Positions 51,294 to 60,401 of a stretch of 64,000 nt of DNA are shown here, one piece after another (positions within the stretch are counted from its first letter, which is position 1; each line of letters starts with the position of its first letter). The stretch is from positions 1-64,000 of the forward strand of contig JAFTDG010000128.1 in the NCBI GenBank assembly GCA_017454325.1, read 5' to 3'. This DNA is from Desulfovibrio sp. (GTDB lineage Bacteria; Desulfobacterota; Desulfovibrionia; Desulfovibrionales; Desulfovibrionaceae). The translations under genes and the position numbers were made by a program. Under the pieces are notes generated by a model. That model was given only the letters and a program-made list of their open reading frames with translations. It made no database searches and was not told where the DNA came from.

Positions 51294-54200
51294 ATCTCCT
51301 CCTGTTCATCCGCAAGAAAATCTTTACCAGCATTGGGGTCACTCTTGCCTTGAAGCTTGAGCGAAATGGTCATAATCATCTTGAAGAAAAAAGGTACAAA
51401 TAGCGTGGCAATACAGGTGGCAGCCAACATACCACCGATAACCGCCGTGCCAATAGCATGCCGGCTGTTGGCACCTGCTCCCGAGCTGATGGCAAGAGGC
51501 AGCACACCAAGAATAAAGGCAAGACTTGTCATAACAATAGGCCTAAAGCGCAAACGAGATGCTCGCATGGCAGCAGCGTCCAGGCTACGACCACCCCGCC
51601 AGGATTCTACGGCGAATTCCACAATGAGAATCGCATTCTTTGACGCTAAACCAATAAGAGTAACAAGTGCCACTTGAAAATAGACGTCATTGGACAGGTC
51701 GCGCAGCCATGTGGCAGCAAAGGCTCCAAACACACCGAAAGGCACAGCCGTGAGCACGGCCAGGGGCAGTGACCAGGACTCATACTGCGCTGCCAAAATG
51801 AGAAAGACCATAACTATAGCCAGCACAAAGATCATCAGAGTATCTGCACTAGCCAGCTTTTCCTGCAATGATGAGCCCACCCAGCCAAGGGCATAGTCTG
51901 TTGGCAGAACAGCGCTGGCAGCTGCCTCCATTTGTTTGAGGGTATCACCGGAGGCAAAGCCTGGCGTGGGGGTACCCATGATGTGCGCCGCAGGAAAGGC
52001 ATTGTAACGCTCCACAACTTGTGGGGCAGTACGCCGCTCCAAGGTCATAACTGCCGTAAGAGGCACCATATCGCCATGGCCATTCTTAACATAAATATCT
52101 CTTAGAGATTCCGGCAAAATGCGATAGTCTGCCTCAGCCTGCATGCGCACCTGGAAAGTTCTGCCTAAGTAGTTGAAATCGTTCACATATGTTTGGCCGA
52201 AGGCCGCACCCATAGCAGTATAAACATCAGCTATATTAATGCCCATGTCCTTACAGCGCTCACGGTCCAGGTTGGCATAAAGCTGAGGTGCGCCCGTAGT
52301 AAAAAGATTGCGCACCATGCCAATGGCTGGATACTTCGGAGTGCCATCCTGGTTACGTGAAGTTGCCTCTGCCACCACGGCATTGGCATATTTTTCCAGA
52401 TCATAGAGAGTACCATCACCACGCATCTGGATAAAGCCCTCAAAGCCGCCCGTTGTACTCATTCCCTGAATGGGGGGTGGAGAAAAAGAGAGAACAAAGG
52501 CTTCAGGCTGCATGGCACTGATGGCCATAGTCTTTGCAGTCACATCCACATCCGACTGACCGGGTTCGGTACGTTCTCCCCATGGCTTCAACGAAGTAAA
52601 GAACGTAGCGTAGTTACTCTTTATGGAAATGGAAGTGATGTCTAGGCCATCAATGACGGCCACATCCTTGACCCCGGGCAAGGTTAAAGAATAGTCAGTA
52701 ATAACCTTACCTACAGCCTTGGTACGTGGAATAGAAGCCCCGTCTCCCAATATTGCCATACCAATGGTATAGCCCTGATCTTCATTGGGCACTAGGCCTG
52801 TTGGAACACGTTCCATTATAAAAACTATGCCACCTACCATACAGGCAAAAAACACCATAGCCCTCAAAGCTGAATTCTTGATGAATCGCACAGCTCGCAG
52901 ATAGGCGTGGGTTATACGCCCGAACATATAATTGAAGTAAATAAAAAATTTAGGCGGTACGTAGTCATGGTGATGGGGCTTAAGCAACAAAGCACAGAGA
53001 GCCGGGGTAAGCGTCAGTGCAACGATACCCGAGAGCACCACAGAAACGGATATCGTAATAGCAAACTGCTTATACATCTGGCCTGCAAGGCCTCCCATGA
53101 ACGACACAGGAATGAACACCGCGCAAAGCACCAGCACAATGGCAATAACCGGCGCCGTCACCTCGTTCATGGCCTTGGCTGTGGCCTCCTTGGGCGGTAA
53201 ATGTTCGGAGCTCATGATACGTTCTACGTTCTCCAGCACCACGATAGCGTCGTCCACCACGATGCCAATGGCCAAAACCAGACCAAAGAGTGTCAGCGTA
53301 TTGATGGAATACCCCAAGGCGTACATACCCGCAAAAGTTCCAATGATCGATACCGGCACAGCAATACAGGGGATCAGGGTGGCACGCCAGTTCTGTAAAA
53401 AAACAAAGACCACAATGAACACAAGCATCATGGCCTCAATGAGAGTGTGAATGACCTCGTTGATGGACTCCATTACAAAATCGTTGGTATCTACCACCAG
53501 CTGGAACGTCATGCCATCAGGCATTGTTTTGGCGATTTCGTTGAGTCGTTGGGACACACGGTTACCCGTTTCAATTGCATTGGCACCAGGCAAAAGATAC
53601 ACGGCACCCATGCGGGCAATATTTCCGTTAAACGTTGATTCCACAGAGTAGTCTTTGCCACCCATTTCAATACGGGCCACATCCTTGAGACGCAGTATGG
53701 CGCTATCTTCTCCCATGCGCACGATGATATTGCCAAACTCCTCCGGCGTAAGCAGACGCCCCTGTGTATCTATCTGCCAGGAGAGCTGCGCTTCATCACC
53801 CACCGGATTATCACCAAGACGCCCCGGGGCGAACTGGGAATTCTGCTCGCGTATGGCCTGAGCAATCTCCGAAGGAGTAAGCCCAAACTTGGCGAGTTTG
53901 TCTGGTTTAAGCCAGATACGCATGGAATAGTCCATCTGGCCGAAAACACTGCAATCGCCAACACCGGGGACGCGCTTAAGTTCATCCACCACGTTCACAT
54001 TCATCCAGTTGTGGATGTACACGGCATCATAACGGCCCTCAGGGGACATAAAAGCAAATGCCTGCAGCATAGCCGGGGACCGTTTAACAACGGTAATACC
54101 CTGTCTGCGTACATCCTCCGGCAAAAGTGTCTGAGCCAAATTCACTTTGTTGTTGACATTAACCAAGGCCATGTCTGGGTTAGTGCCCAGGGAAAAGTAG

Positions 54201-54493
54201 ACGTTAATGCTGCCTGAACCAGACCCCGAAGACGCCGTGGAGTTCATGTAGAGCATATTCTCCACGCCGTTAATGTTTACCTCCAACGGTGCCAGCACGG
54301 TAGAAGCAATAGTTTCTGCCGAGGCACCGGGATAATATGCACTAACATTGACCGTAGGCGGTACGAGATCAGGGTATTGGGCGATGGGCAGAGCCACCAG
54401 AGCCAGGACACCCACCAGGGTGATGACAATGGAAATGACGGCCGAAAAAATGGGTCGCCGCAGGAAAAAATTGGGTTTAGTTGAAGCGGCCAT
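51290..54493 (-). CDS. RND multidrug efflux permease (AcrB/MexB, HAE1 family)
   Basis: Inner-membrane proton-driven drug exporter, 1067 residues. The typical start NFFLRRPIFSAVISIVITLVGVLALVALPIAQYPDLVPP is present, with twelve membrane helices and two large periplasmic loops. The proton relay is visible in helix 4 as GIVVDDAIVVLENVER (paired aspartates) with a lysine in helix 10 expected at the matching place (GLASKNAILIVEF). It lies between the membrane fusion protein and outer membrane factor genes. Substrate range cannot be predicted. No regulator gene is adjacent. Confidence 0.96.
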   Translation of the reverse strand: MAASTKPNFFLRRPIFSAVISIVITLVGVLALVALPIAQYPDLVPPTVNVSAYYPGASAETIASTVLAPLEVNINGVENMLYMNSTASSGSGSGSINVYFSLGTNPDMALVNVNNKVNLAQTLLPEDVRRQGITVVKRSPAMLQAFAFMSPEGRYDAVYIHNWMNVNVVDELKRVPGVGDCSVFGQMDYSMRIWLKPDKLAKFGLTPSEIAQAIREQNSQFAPGRLGDNPVGDEAQLSWQIDTQGRLLTPEEFGNIIVRMGEDSAILRLKDVARIEMGGKDYSVESTFNGNIARMGAVYLLPGANAIETGNRVSQRLNEIAKTMPDGMTFQLVVDTNDFVMESINEVIHTLIEAMMLVFIVVFVFLQNWRATLIPCIAVPVSIIGTFAGMYALGYSINTLTLFGLVLAIGIVVDDAIVVLENVERIMSSEHLPPKEATAKAMNEVTAPVIAIVLVLCAVFIPVSFMGGLAGQMYKQFAITISVSVVLSGIVALTLTPALCALLLKPHHHDYVPPKFFIYFNYMFGRITHAYLRAVRFIKNSALRAMVFFACMVGGIVFIMERVPTGLVPNEDQGYTIGMAILGDGASIPRTKAVGKVITDYSLTLPGVKDVAVIDGLDITSISIKSNYATFFTSLKPWGERTEPGQSDVDVTAKTMAISAMQPEAFVLSFSPPPIQGMSTTGGFEGFIQMRGDGTLYDLEKYANAVVAEATSRNQDGTPKYPAIGMVRNLFTTGAPQLYANLDRERCKDMGINIADVYTAMGAAFGQTYVNDFNYLGRTFQVRMQAEADYRILPESLRDIYVKNGHGDMVPLTAVMTLERRTAPQVVERYNAFPAAHIMGTPTPGFASGDTLKQMEAAASAVLPTDYALGWVGSSLQEKLASADTLMIFVLAIVMVFLILAAQYESWSLPLAVLTAVPFGVFGAFAATWLRDLSNDVYFQVALVTLIGLASKNAILIVEFAVESWRGGRSLDAAAMRASRLRFRPIVMTSLAFILGVLPLAISSGAGANSRHAIGTAVIGGMLAATCIATLFVPFFFKMIMTISLKLQGKSDPNAGKDFLADEQEEI

Positions 54494-54502
54494 GTGATAT
54501 CC

Positions 54503-55657
54503 CTATTCCTTAGTCGCTTCAGAAGTTTTTTTATCTGCATTCTGTGCAGACTTGGCTGCCTGTTTCTTGGCAAGCTCATCCATACTAGGTTGTATGCTCA
54601 CCGGCATTCCAGGTCGAGCCTTGACCAGTCCTTCCAGGACAATACGCTCACCACCCTTGAGACCGGAATCAACCAAATATTTGTCTCCCACCGTCTCACT
54701 CACTACAATGGGTATGATGTAGACTTTGTTGTCCTTGTCCACCCCCATGACCATGGGACCCTGCTGGGTTATCATGACACACTTTTGAGGAATGAGAATG
54801 GCATTGACAAGGACATCGCCATCCATAAATAGTCGTACATACTGGCCTGGCATTATCTGACCAGTGCTGTTGTCAAATACAGCGCGTGCCTTGATAACCC
54901 CTGTAGTGGGTTGCACCTGGCTGTCAATAAAAGTCACTTTGCCTTCTCCCTGGTACATACTACCGTCCAGCAGGCGCAATCGGGCCTTGTAGGTTCCCCC
55001 TTCAGGGAACCGAAGGCGCCCTGCCGCTTCAAGCTGCTGTCGCCGCATACGCTCGGGCGCGGCAATGGAAAAATCAATATGCATGGGATCAGTCTGGTTA
55101 ACATACGTCAACAACGAATTGTTGCTCACCAGATTGCCAACAGTGAAATTTTCCTTACTGCTGTAGCCGGAAACTGGAGAAACTACCTGGCAGTAATCCA
55201 AATTAATCTTCGCTGTACGCAAGGCAGCTCGTGAGCTGTCATATGCTGCGCGAGCACTGTCGCGTTCTTTCTGCGAAACTGCGTTTTTCTCATACAGAGG
55301 ACGGACGCGATGCCACTCGCGTTCTGCATTGTTAAACTGGGCCTGTGCCTGCTGTACCTGAGCCTCATAGGTATCGCGCTCGATTTCAAAAAGAACCTGG
55401 CCTTCCTTTACAAAATCACCTTCAGTATACAAACGTCTTTCAATAATGCCTTGAACACGTGCACGCACTTCCACGGACCGGGAGCCAGAGGCCTGAGCCT
55501 GAAAAGCAGCTGGCCAGGGAGTATCAGCGGCCTTTACTTCTATAACTGATACGGGTAACGCCATGTTGGGCGTTGGTTTTTTTTCGCTCTTGCAAGCTAC
55601 GATGCTGAAACACAGTCCCAGCGCCCCCAAATAGATCACTAGATGTCTCATTGTCAT
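54503..55657 (-). CDS. RND efflux periplasmic adaptor lipoprotein (AcrA/MexA type)
   Basis: Membrane fusion protein linking the RND pump to the outer membrane channel, 384 residues. The N-terminal signal ends with the lipobox-like SIVAC and the family segments follow: lipoyl half-motifs (RSVEVRARVQGIIERRLYTEGDFVKEGQVLFEIERDTYEAQV), a helical hairpin, and beta-barrel parts (DPMHIDFSIAAPERMRRQQLE, GVIKARAVFDNSTGQIMPGQYVRLFM). I use ATG 55657 with GGAG six bases upstream. It heads the operon; its C-terminal 30 residues are Lys/Ala-rich. Confidence 0.94.
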   Translation of the reverse strand: MTMRHLVIYLGALGLCFSIVACKSEKKPTPNMALPVSVIEVKAADTPWPAAFQAQASGSRSVEVRARVQGIIERRLYTEGDFVKEGQVLFEIERDTYEAQVQQAQAQFNNAEREWHRVRPLYEKNAVSQKERDSARAAYDSSRAALRTAKINLDYCQVVSPVSGYSSKENFTVGNLVSNNSLLTYVNQTDPMHIDFSIAAPERMRRQQLEAAGRLRFPEGGTYKARLRLLDGSMYQGEGKVTFIDSQVQPTTGVIKARAVFDNSTGQIMPGQYVRLFMDGDVLVNAILIPQKCVMITQQGPMVMGVDKDNKVYIIPIVVSETVGDKYLVDSGLKGGERIVLEGLVKARPGMPVSIQPSMDELAKKQAAKSAQNADKKTSEATKE

Positions 55658-55870
55658 GCTGTACTCCGAAGAGGCGAATTCGCTGAGCCAAACTGCAAGT
55701 GAAACGTGCACCGCTCACGCTCCGCCTAAAAAACACAGATTGCTATAAAAGGCAATGGCACCAGAACTGCAAAAGCGCTCTTGTTTACGCAAGAAATTAT
55801 CAGTGATTACAAATAGTTGACTTATCGTATTAAAATACATATAACATATTGTATTCATTAAAACAAATTA

Positions 55871-56491
55871 TTATTCATCTTTTTCATGTAAATGTTGCAG
55901 CACTTCCTTTGCCTTGGCGCAAGCACTGTTCAAAAAAACCGTCCACCAGACGGCATCCTTTAACAACTCTACACGACGGAAACGGTGCTGGTCATTATCT
56001 GCCCGCATAACCGTGGTGTCCAGAACCTTTGTCTGACCACCTTCATCCAGAAATGTTATGCGCAGTCCGATACGCCGCAACGCTCTCAATTCAGCGGGAG
56101 AATATTGCGCCGCCACACGCGAGGCCACATCCGTCGCCACCTGTGCGCTAGGCTTTTGCCGGGAGTACGCCCCAAGATTTTTGACGCTAAAATCAACGAT
56201 AAGATCTGTTTTTACAACATTGGCAAGATTGATCCGGCTACGATTAATGGCTTTACCCTTACGCAAAACTTTGTAGTAAAATGCTCCACGTTCTTCAGAT
56301 GCTGCCAAAATCACTGCCATATCACTTGCAGAATGAAAGACACCGATGTTAGCCGTGGCACCTGATTCAGAAACAATATCAGCTTTTTCTTCGGCAATGC
56401 GACGCGTTAGCCGTCTCGAACGTCGGCGTGCGTCCAGAAAAATGCCAATAAACGCAGCTACCAAGGCCACGATAATGGTTGTATTTATCAT
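55871..56491 (-). CDS. membrane-anchored hypothetical protein
   Basis: A 206-residue protein with one N-terminal membrane helix (MINTTIIVALVAAFIGIFL), then a strongly basic patch (RRRSRRLTRR) and a soluble domain of mixed strands and helices (FYYKVLRKGKAINRSRINLANVVKTDLIVDF, GLRITFLDEGGQTKVLDTTVMRADNDQHRF). I recognise no family. The domain could be a PH-like fold (bPH/YcxB-like pattern of strands ending in a long helix), but this is a guess. ATG 56491 is chosen because it starts the helix directly. It follows the XdhC-like gene by 20 bases. Confidence 0.55.
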   Translation of the reverse strand: MINTTIIVALVAAFIGIFLDARRRSRRLTRRIAEEKADIVSESGATANIGVFHSASDMAVILAASEERGAFYYKVLRKGKAINRSRINLANVVKTDLIVDFSVKNLGAYSRQKPSAQVATDVASRVAAQYSPAELRALRRIGLRITFLDEGGQTKVLDTTVMRADNDQHRFRRVELLKDAVWWTVFLNSACAKAKEVLQHLHEKDE

Positions 56492-56511
56492 GATTCCATC
56501 CCCGGTGTATA

Positions 56512-57099
56512 TCAAATATCAAACCGCAAACGCATCAATGTTCCAGCACGTGCCGCTAGAAGTTCTGCAACCACGGCAACAGCAATTTGTTGTGGTCCCT
56601 GTGCCCCGATGCGTAAGCCCATAGGGCAACACACTGCAGCTAGTTCCGCATCAGGAACGCCAGCAGTGCGCAGTTCAGCGTAAACCTGTTCGCGTTTATT
56701 TCTATCTCCCAGCAAGCCAATGTACTGGGCATGGCTTGTCAAGGACTGTGCCAGGGTATTACGGTCAGAGCTGAGATCTTCTGTAAAAATGGCTACATAA
56801 TGTCTACAACCGATACCACAGGCCTTCACAAGATTTTCGAAACCAGGCAGAACCACGCACTGGCGTGCCATGGGGAAACGCTCGGTATTGGCATAATCTT
56901 CAGTCTCATCAACCACATCCACTACAAATCCGCAGGCATGAGCCAAGCGGGCCACCTCCACTGATATCTGACCGCCACCGCAAAGCAAAAGCACTGGTGA
57001 CGCTTCTGGCAATTCCGATGCAGAATCAACAGAGACAGTTTTTAAAGAAATATCATCAGACGGTTGAAGATCTGCTCCTGTTTCAAACAAATCAGGCAT
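56512..57099 (-). CDS. XdhC-type Rossmann domain protein
   Basis: A 195-residue protein equal to the C-terminal Rossmann domain of XdhC/CoxI, the factors that help insert or sulfurate molybdenum cofactor in xanthine dehydrogenase-type enzymes. Seen are LLLCGGGQISVEVARLAHACGFVVDVVDE (dinucleotide-binding pattern), HYVAIFTEDLSSDRNTL, YIGLLGDRNKREQVYAEL and PMGLRIGAQGPQQIAVAVVAELLA, all characteristic. The N-terminal XdhC domain is missing and replaced by about 35 unstructured residues. No molybdoenzyme gene is in the window. AAGGAG precedes the ATG at 57099, which lies in the end of topA. Confidence 0.8.
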   Translation of the reverse strand: MPDLFETGADLQPSDDISLKTVSVDSASELPEASPVLLLCGGGQISVEVARLAHACGFVVDVVDETEDYANTERFPMARQCVVLPGFENLVKACGIGCRHYVAIFTEDLSSDRNTLAQSLTSHAQYIGLLGDRNKREQVYAELRTAGVPDAELAAVCCPMGLRIGAQGPQQIAVAVVAELLAARAGTLMRLRFDI

Positions 57100-59332
57100 T
57101 ATCGCTCTCCTTAACATAGCCGCACCCTTTGACAGGGCACACTATCCGTATACCTTCACGCCCTTTCTTTTCCACAAGATAAGGGGAAGCGCAGCGAGGG
57201 CATGATTCGGGCACTGGTTTATCCCAAAGAGCGAAATCACATTGGGGGTATTGGTCACAGGAATAAAAAATCTTGCCACGCTTGGTACTCTTTTCAACCA
57301 ATGTTCCCTTCTCACAACGCGGACAAGGTACCCCTGTAGAAAATGGAGCAGCATACTTACATTCAGGATATCCCGTGCAGGCAATGAAGCTGCTGCCTGT
57401 ACGGGATTTCTTAATGACCAAATCTTTACCGCACTGTGGACACTGTCCAACCTTTTCGTATTGGGGTTTTTCTGGCATGGACAAAACCACATTACCGTCT
57501 TCCGCACGTTCAAAATCACTGGTAAAACGGCATTCCGGATAGCCAGAGCACGCCAAAAAAGAGCCTGCCTTGCCAAACTTTATAAGTAACGGCTTTCCAC
57601 AGTCAGGACAAAGAATATTTGCGGGTAATCCACCCTTGAGGCTCTTCATGTTTTTGGTTGCAGCAAGCAGGGTTGGGTTGAAGTCCTCGGCAAAATGTCG
57701 CAGCAGATCAACCCATTTCTCATGCCCCTCGGCCACCTGATCGAGATTCTCCTCCATCTGGGCAGTAAATCCCACATCCATCAGTCGAGGGAAATGTTCT
57801 AACAGTTGTCGACAAACCACACGTCCCAAATCTGTAGGAACAAAATGTCGCTCCTGCAAACGCACATACTCACGATCCTGCAGCGTTGATATGATAGCCG
57901 CATAAGTAGAGGGACGGCCAATCCCCAATTCCTCCAGTTCGCGTACAAGCCCTGCCTCGCTGTAACGTGCCGGAGGTTGGGTAAACTTCTGCTCTTTCTC
58001 CACTTTCTCTGGCTGAAGGATCTGCCCTTCCACCAGCGGTGGCAACTGGGCATCATCTTCATCGCGGCCACGTGGCATGACAGTCAGGAAGCCAGGAAAG
58101 AGCAAGCGTTCGCCTTTGCCTTTCCAAAGCGTTGAGCCGCATGCCACGGAAACTGTGGTATCGTGAAAACGTGCACTCGCCATCTGTGAAGCCACAAACC
58201 GTGACCAGATAAGCCTATAGATATTATACTGCTCTGGCGACAGGTGGGGCTTGACATCGTCTGGCGTGATAGTCACATCAACAGGGCGAACAGCTTCGTG
58301 GGCGTCCTGCGCGCCACCTCGCGCTTTGTATATGCGCTCCTTCTGAGGTAAAAACTCTTTGCCATACGTCGTTTCAATATAATCCCTGGCTGCGGCACGG
58401 GCTTCATCAGCAATGCGGGTGGAATCTGTACGCATATATGTGATGAGTGCTGTTAATCCCCTGTCTCCCAACTCAACGCCCTCATATAGACGCTGGGCAA
58501 TACTCATTGTCCGCTTGGCCGTGTAGGAAAGCCTTTGATTGGCTGTTTGTTGTAACGTAGATGTAATGAATGGCGGTAGGGGGGCACGTTCGCGTTCTTT
58601 TTCCTCCACATGTTCCACCACAAAGGATTTACCCTTGATGGATTTTTCCACAGCGCTTGCCTGTTCTGCATTGCCGATAATGGCCTTTTTGCCGTCCACC
58701 CGCACCAATTCGACCTTAACGGCTGGTGGCATCTCTGCCCGCAACAGGGCATGGAACAGCCAGTATTCCTCCGGCGTAAAAGCTTCGCGTGCATTCTCAC
58801 GTTCCACAATAAGACGCAGAGCAACAGATTGTACCCGTCCTGCGGAAATACCACGTTTGATAGTTTTCCAAAGCAGAGGAGAGATTTTATACCCCACAAG
58901 GCGATCCAACACACGACGGGCTTGCTGGGCGTCAAACAGGTGGGCATTGAGTTCACGTGGATGGGCAAGAGCTTCCTTTACTGCTCTGGACGTAATCTCA
59001 TTAAACTGAATGCGCTTGATATCCTTAGCTTTGTCACGGATAAGCTCTGCCACATGCCAGGCAATAGCCTCGCCCTCACGATCCGGATCCGGTGCCAAAA
59101 AAACGGTATCGGCTTTGGCCGCTGCTGCACGCAGGTCGTTGACCACATTCTTTTTGTTCTCGATTATTTCATAATGTGGCGTAAAGTTATTCTCTTCATC
59201 CACCCCCAGAGAACTGGCCGGCAAATCACGCACATGTCCAACGCTAGCCTGAACCATGTACTGCGGTCCCAAAAATTTCTTAATGGTCTTAACCTTGGCC
59301 GGTGACTCAACAATAATAAGCTGCTTGCCCAT
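57092..59332 (-). CDS. topA: DNA topoisomerase I
   Basis: Type IA topoisomerase that relaxes negative supercoils, 746 residues. The TOPRIM domain starts with QLIIVESPAKVKTIKKFLG and contains FLAPDPDREGEAIAWH (DxD metal site). The active-site tyrosine is in ALITYMRTDSTRIADEA. Four C-terminal zinc ribbons follow in the last 170 residues, the first three each with CPxC and CxxYPxC halves and the fourth ending in VCPVKGC. I start at ATG 59332 (MGKQLIIVESPAK), which has AGGA upstream; the longer frame has 30 extra unlikely residues. Confidence 0.97.
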   Translation of the reverse strand: MGKQLIIVESPAKVKTIKKFLGPQYMVQASVGHVRDLPASSLGVDEENNFTPHYEIIENKKNVVNDLRAAAAKADTVFLAPDPDREGEAIAWHVAELIRDKAKDIKRIQFNEITSRAVKEALAHPRELNAHLFDAQQARRVLDRLVGYKISPLLWKTIKRGISAGRVQSVALRLIVERENAREAFTPEEYWLFHALLRAEMPPAVKVELVRVDGKKAIIGNAEQASAVEKSIKGKSFVVEHVEEKERERAPLPPFITSTLQQTANQRLSYTAKRTMSIAQRLYEGVELGDRGLTALITYMRTDSTRIADEARAAARDYIETTYGKEFLPQKERIYKARGGAQDAHEAVRPVDVTITPDDVKPHLSPEQYNIYRLIWSRFVASQMASARFHDTTVSVACGSTLWKGKGERLLFPGFLTVMPRGRDEDDAQLPPLVEGQILQPEKVEKEQKFTQPPARYSEAGLVRELEELGIGRPSTYAAIISTLQDREYVRLQERHFVPTDLGRVVCRQLLEHFPRLMDVGFTAQMEENLDQVAEGHEKWVDLLRHFAEDFNPTLLAATKNMKSLKGGLPANILCPDCGKPLLIKFGKAGSFLACSGYPECRFTSDFERAEDGNVVLSMPEKPQYEKVGQCPQCGKDLVIKKSRTGSSFIACTGYPECKYAAPFSTGVPCPRCEKGTLVEKSTKRGKIFYSCDQYPQCDFALWDKPVPESCPRCASPYLVEKKGREGIRIVCPVKGCGYVKESDNA

Positions 59333-59570
59333 TCCTTCCTCAATGATTGCAGATAATTTCCCATACCGAAAAGCTTTGGACACAAAGATTTCACCCTCTA
59401 AATTGGATAACAGAGGTCTCATGCGACTTAGCTACAACGGCATAGATAATCAATAGCGTCAAGAACAAAGTATTTGTCAAGCCCTGCCCGGCTGGACAGA
59501 GGCATAAATCTGCGATAATACCTACTAAAGATAGTAAAATATACTTATCTCCAACTTTTGTGAGGACTCT
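59333..59570. other. divergent region topA / TraT-like gene
   Basis: A 238-base divergent spacer. On the plus strand TGGACA at 59494-59499 and GATAAT 15 bases later form a possible short-spaced promoter for the lipoprotein gene. Nothing clear is seen for topA. No repeats or RNA genes. Confidence 0.25.
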
Positions 59571-60212
59571 ATGACGACGTTCCGTTGTCTGGTGTTTTTG
59601 CTATGTATTTGCATCTCTCTGCTGCCCGCTTGCGTACGTCAAAAATCTTCTGCGGTTGATACGGAAATACTGCGTCAAGGGCAACTGAACGCCCCGCAGC
59701 GAGATGTGAACATTGCTCCTTTAGTTTATGTCAATGTACGTGACAATACCAATCGTCGCGCTACATCTCTGCGCTCCCAGACTGAAGCCGGTCTTGATCG
59801 CATGGGGTATACTATAGTGCATACTCCCAGCGAGGCAGGTTATATTCTCCAGATTGTAGTGTTAGCTGCCGGAATCACTTCTCAAGAAAAGGCCCGAGCC
59901 GTTATCAACAGTGGATATGGCTCGCCTTCGGTACTTTCCGGTGAAGGGGGTACTGCTCTCGTGGCAGATGTACTCCTGGTGCAGCGGCAGGTACCAAGCT
60001 CTAAAAGGCCCAGCAGGGTTAAGCTAAAAAATATTTCCAGACGAAATGCCGTTGCTAATAGCCAGATGCGTATAGGGTTGCTTATTCACAAAGAAGTCAA
60101 TCTTGAAGAAGGACTTACCTCTTTTATGATGGAAACCCTAGCCAAGGAGCTGGCAGACGCTCTTCGCAAGGCCGATGGAGAAACAACTTCAAAAGATGCA
60201 CAACGTCCATAG
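59571..60212 (+). CDS. TraT-like outer membrane lipoprotein
   Basis: A 213-residue lipoprotein with a signal peptide ending in the lipobox LLPAC (Cys21). The mature part follows the pattern of TraT complement resistance proteins: VYVNVRDNTNRRATSLRSQTEAGLDRMGYTIVHTPSEAGYILQIVVL, a glycine-containing middle (SGYGSPSVLSGEGGTALVADVLLVQ) and a C-terminal MRIGLLIHKEVNLEEG...LAKELADAL. In F plasmids TraT blocks mating of like cells and protects against complement; a chromosomal copy in a sulfate reducer has an unknown role. GAGGA lies four bases before the ATG. The assignment rests on pattern similarity. Confidence 0.6.
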   Translation: MTTFRCLVFLLCICISLLPACVRQKSSAVDTEILRQGQLNAPQRDVNIAPLVYVNVRDNTNRRATSLRSQTEAGLDRMGYTIVHTPSEAGYILQIVVLAAGITSQEKARAVINSGYGSPSVLSGEGGTALVADVLLVQRQVPSSKRPSRVKLKNISRRNAVANSQMRIGLLIHKEVNLEEGLTSFMMETLAKELADALRKADGETTSKDAQRP

Positions 60213-60344
60213 ACGTATTGCCTCATGTATGGGTTCTATACAGGAACAGTACTCCCCCACTATGCTGCAAACAAATCGTCATTTTTTCGACACAACCTTC
60301 AATCTACAATCATAATCTACTGAATTTATACAATTATTTACTTC

Positions 60345-60360
60345 TGGCATCCGAGTTGCT
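60345..60360 (+). promoter_or_regulatory. sigma-54 promoter before the lysozyme-fold gene
   Basis: TGGCAT at 60345-60350, five bases, TTGCT at 60356-60360. GG (60346-60347) and GC (60358-60359) have the correct spacing and the flanks match the RpoN consensus closely. The ATG lies 43 bases downstream. Confidence 0.7.
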
Positions 60361-60401
60361 TTATCCTGACTGCGGAAGTACTTGCTCCGCAGGAGGAAAC
60401 T

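Noticed and set aside
58610-59305. Plus-strand reading frame of 231 codons inside topA
   Set aside because: It is antisense to conserved topoisomerase motifs and shows no protein-like features; a mirror of topA codon bias.
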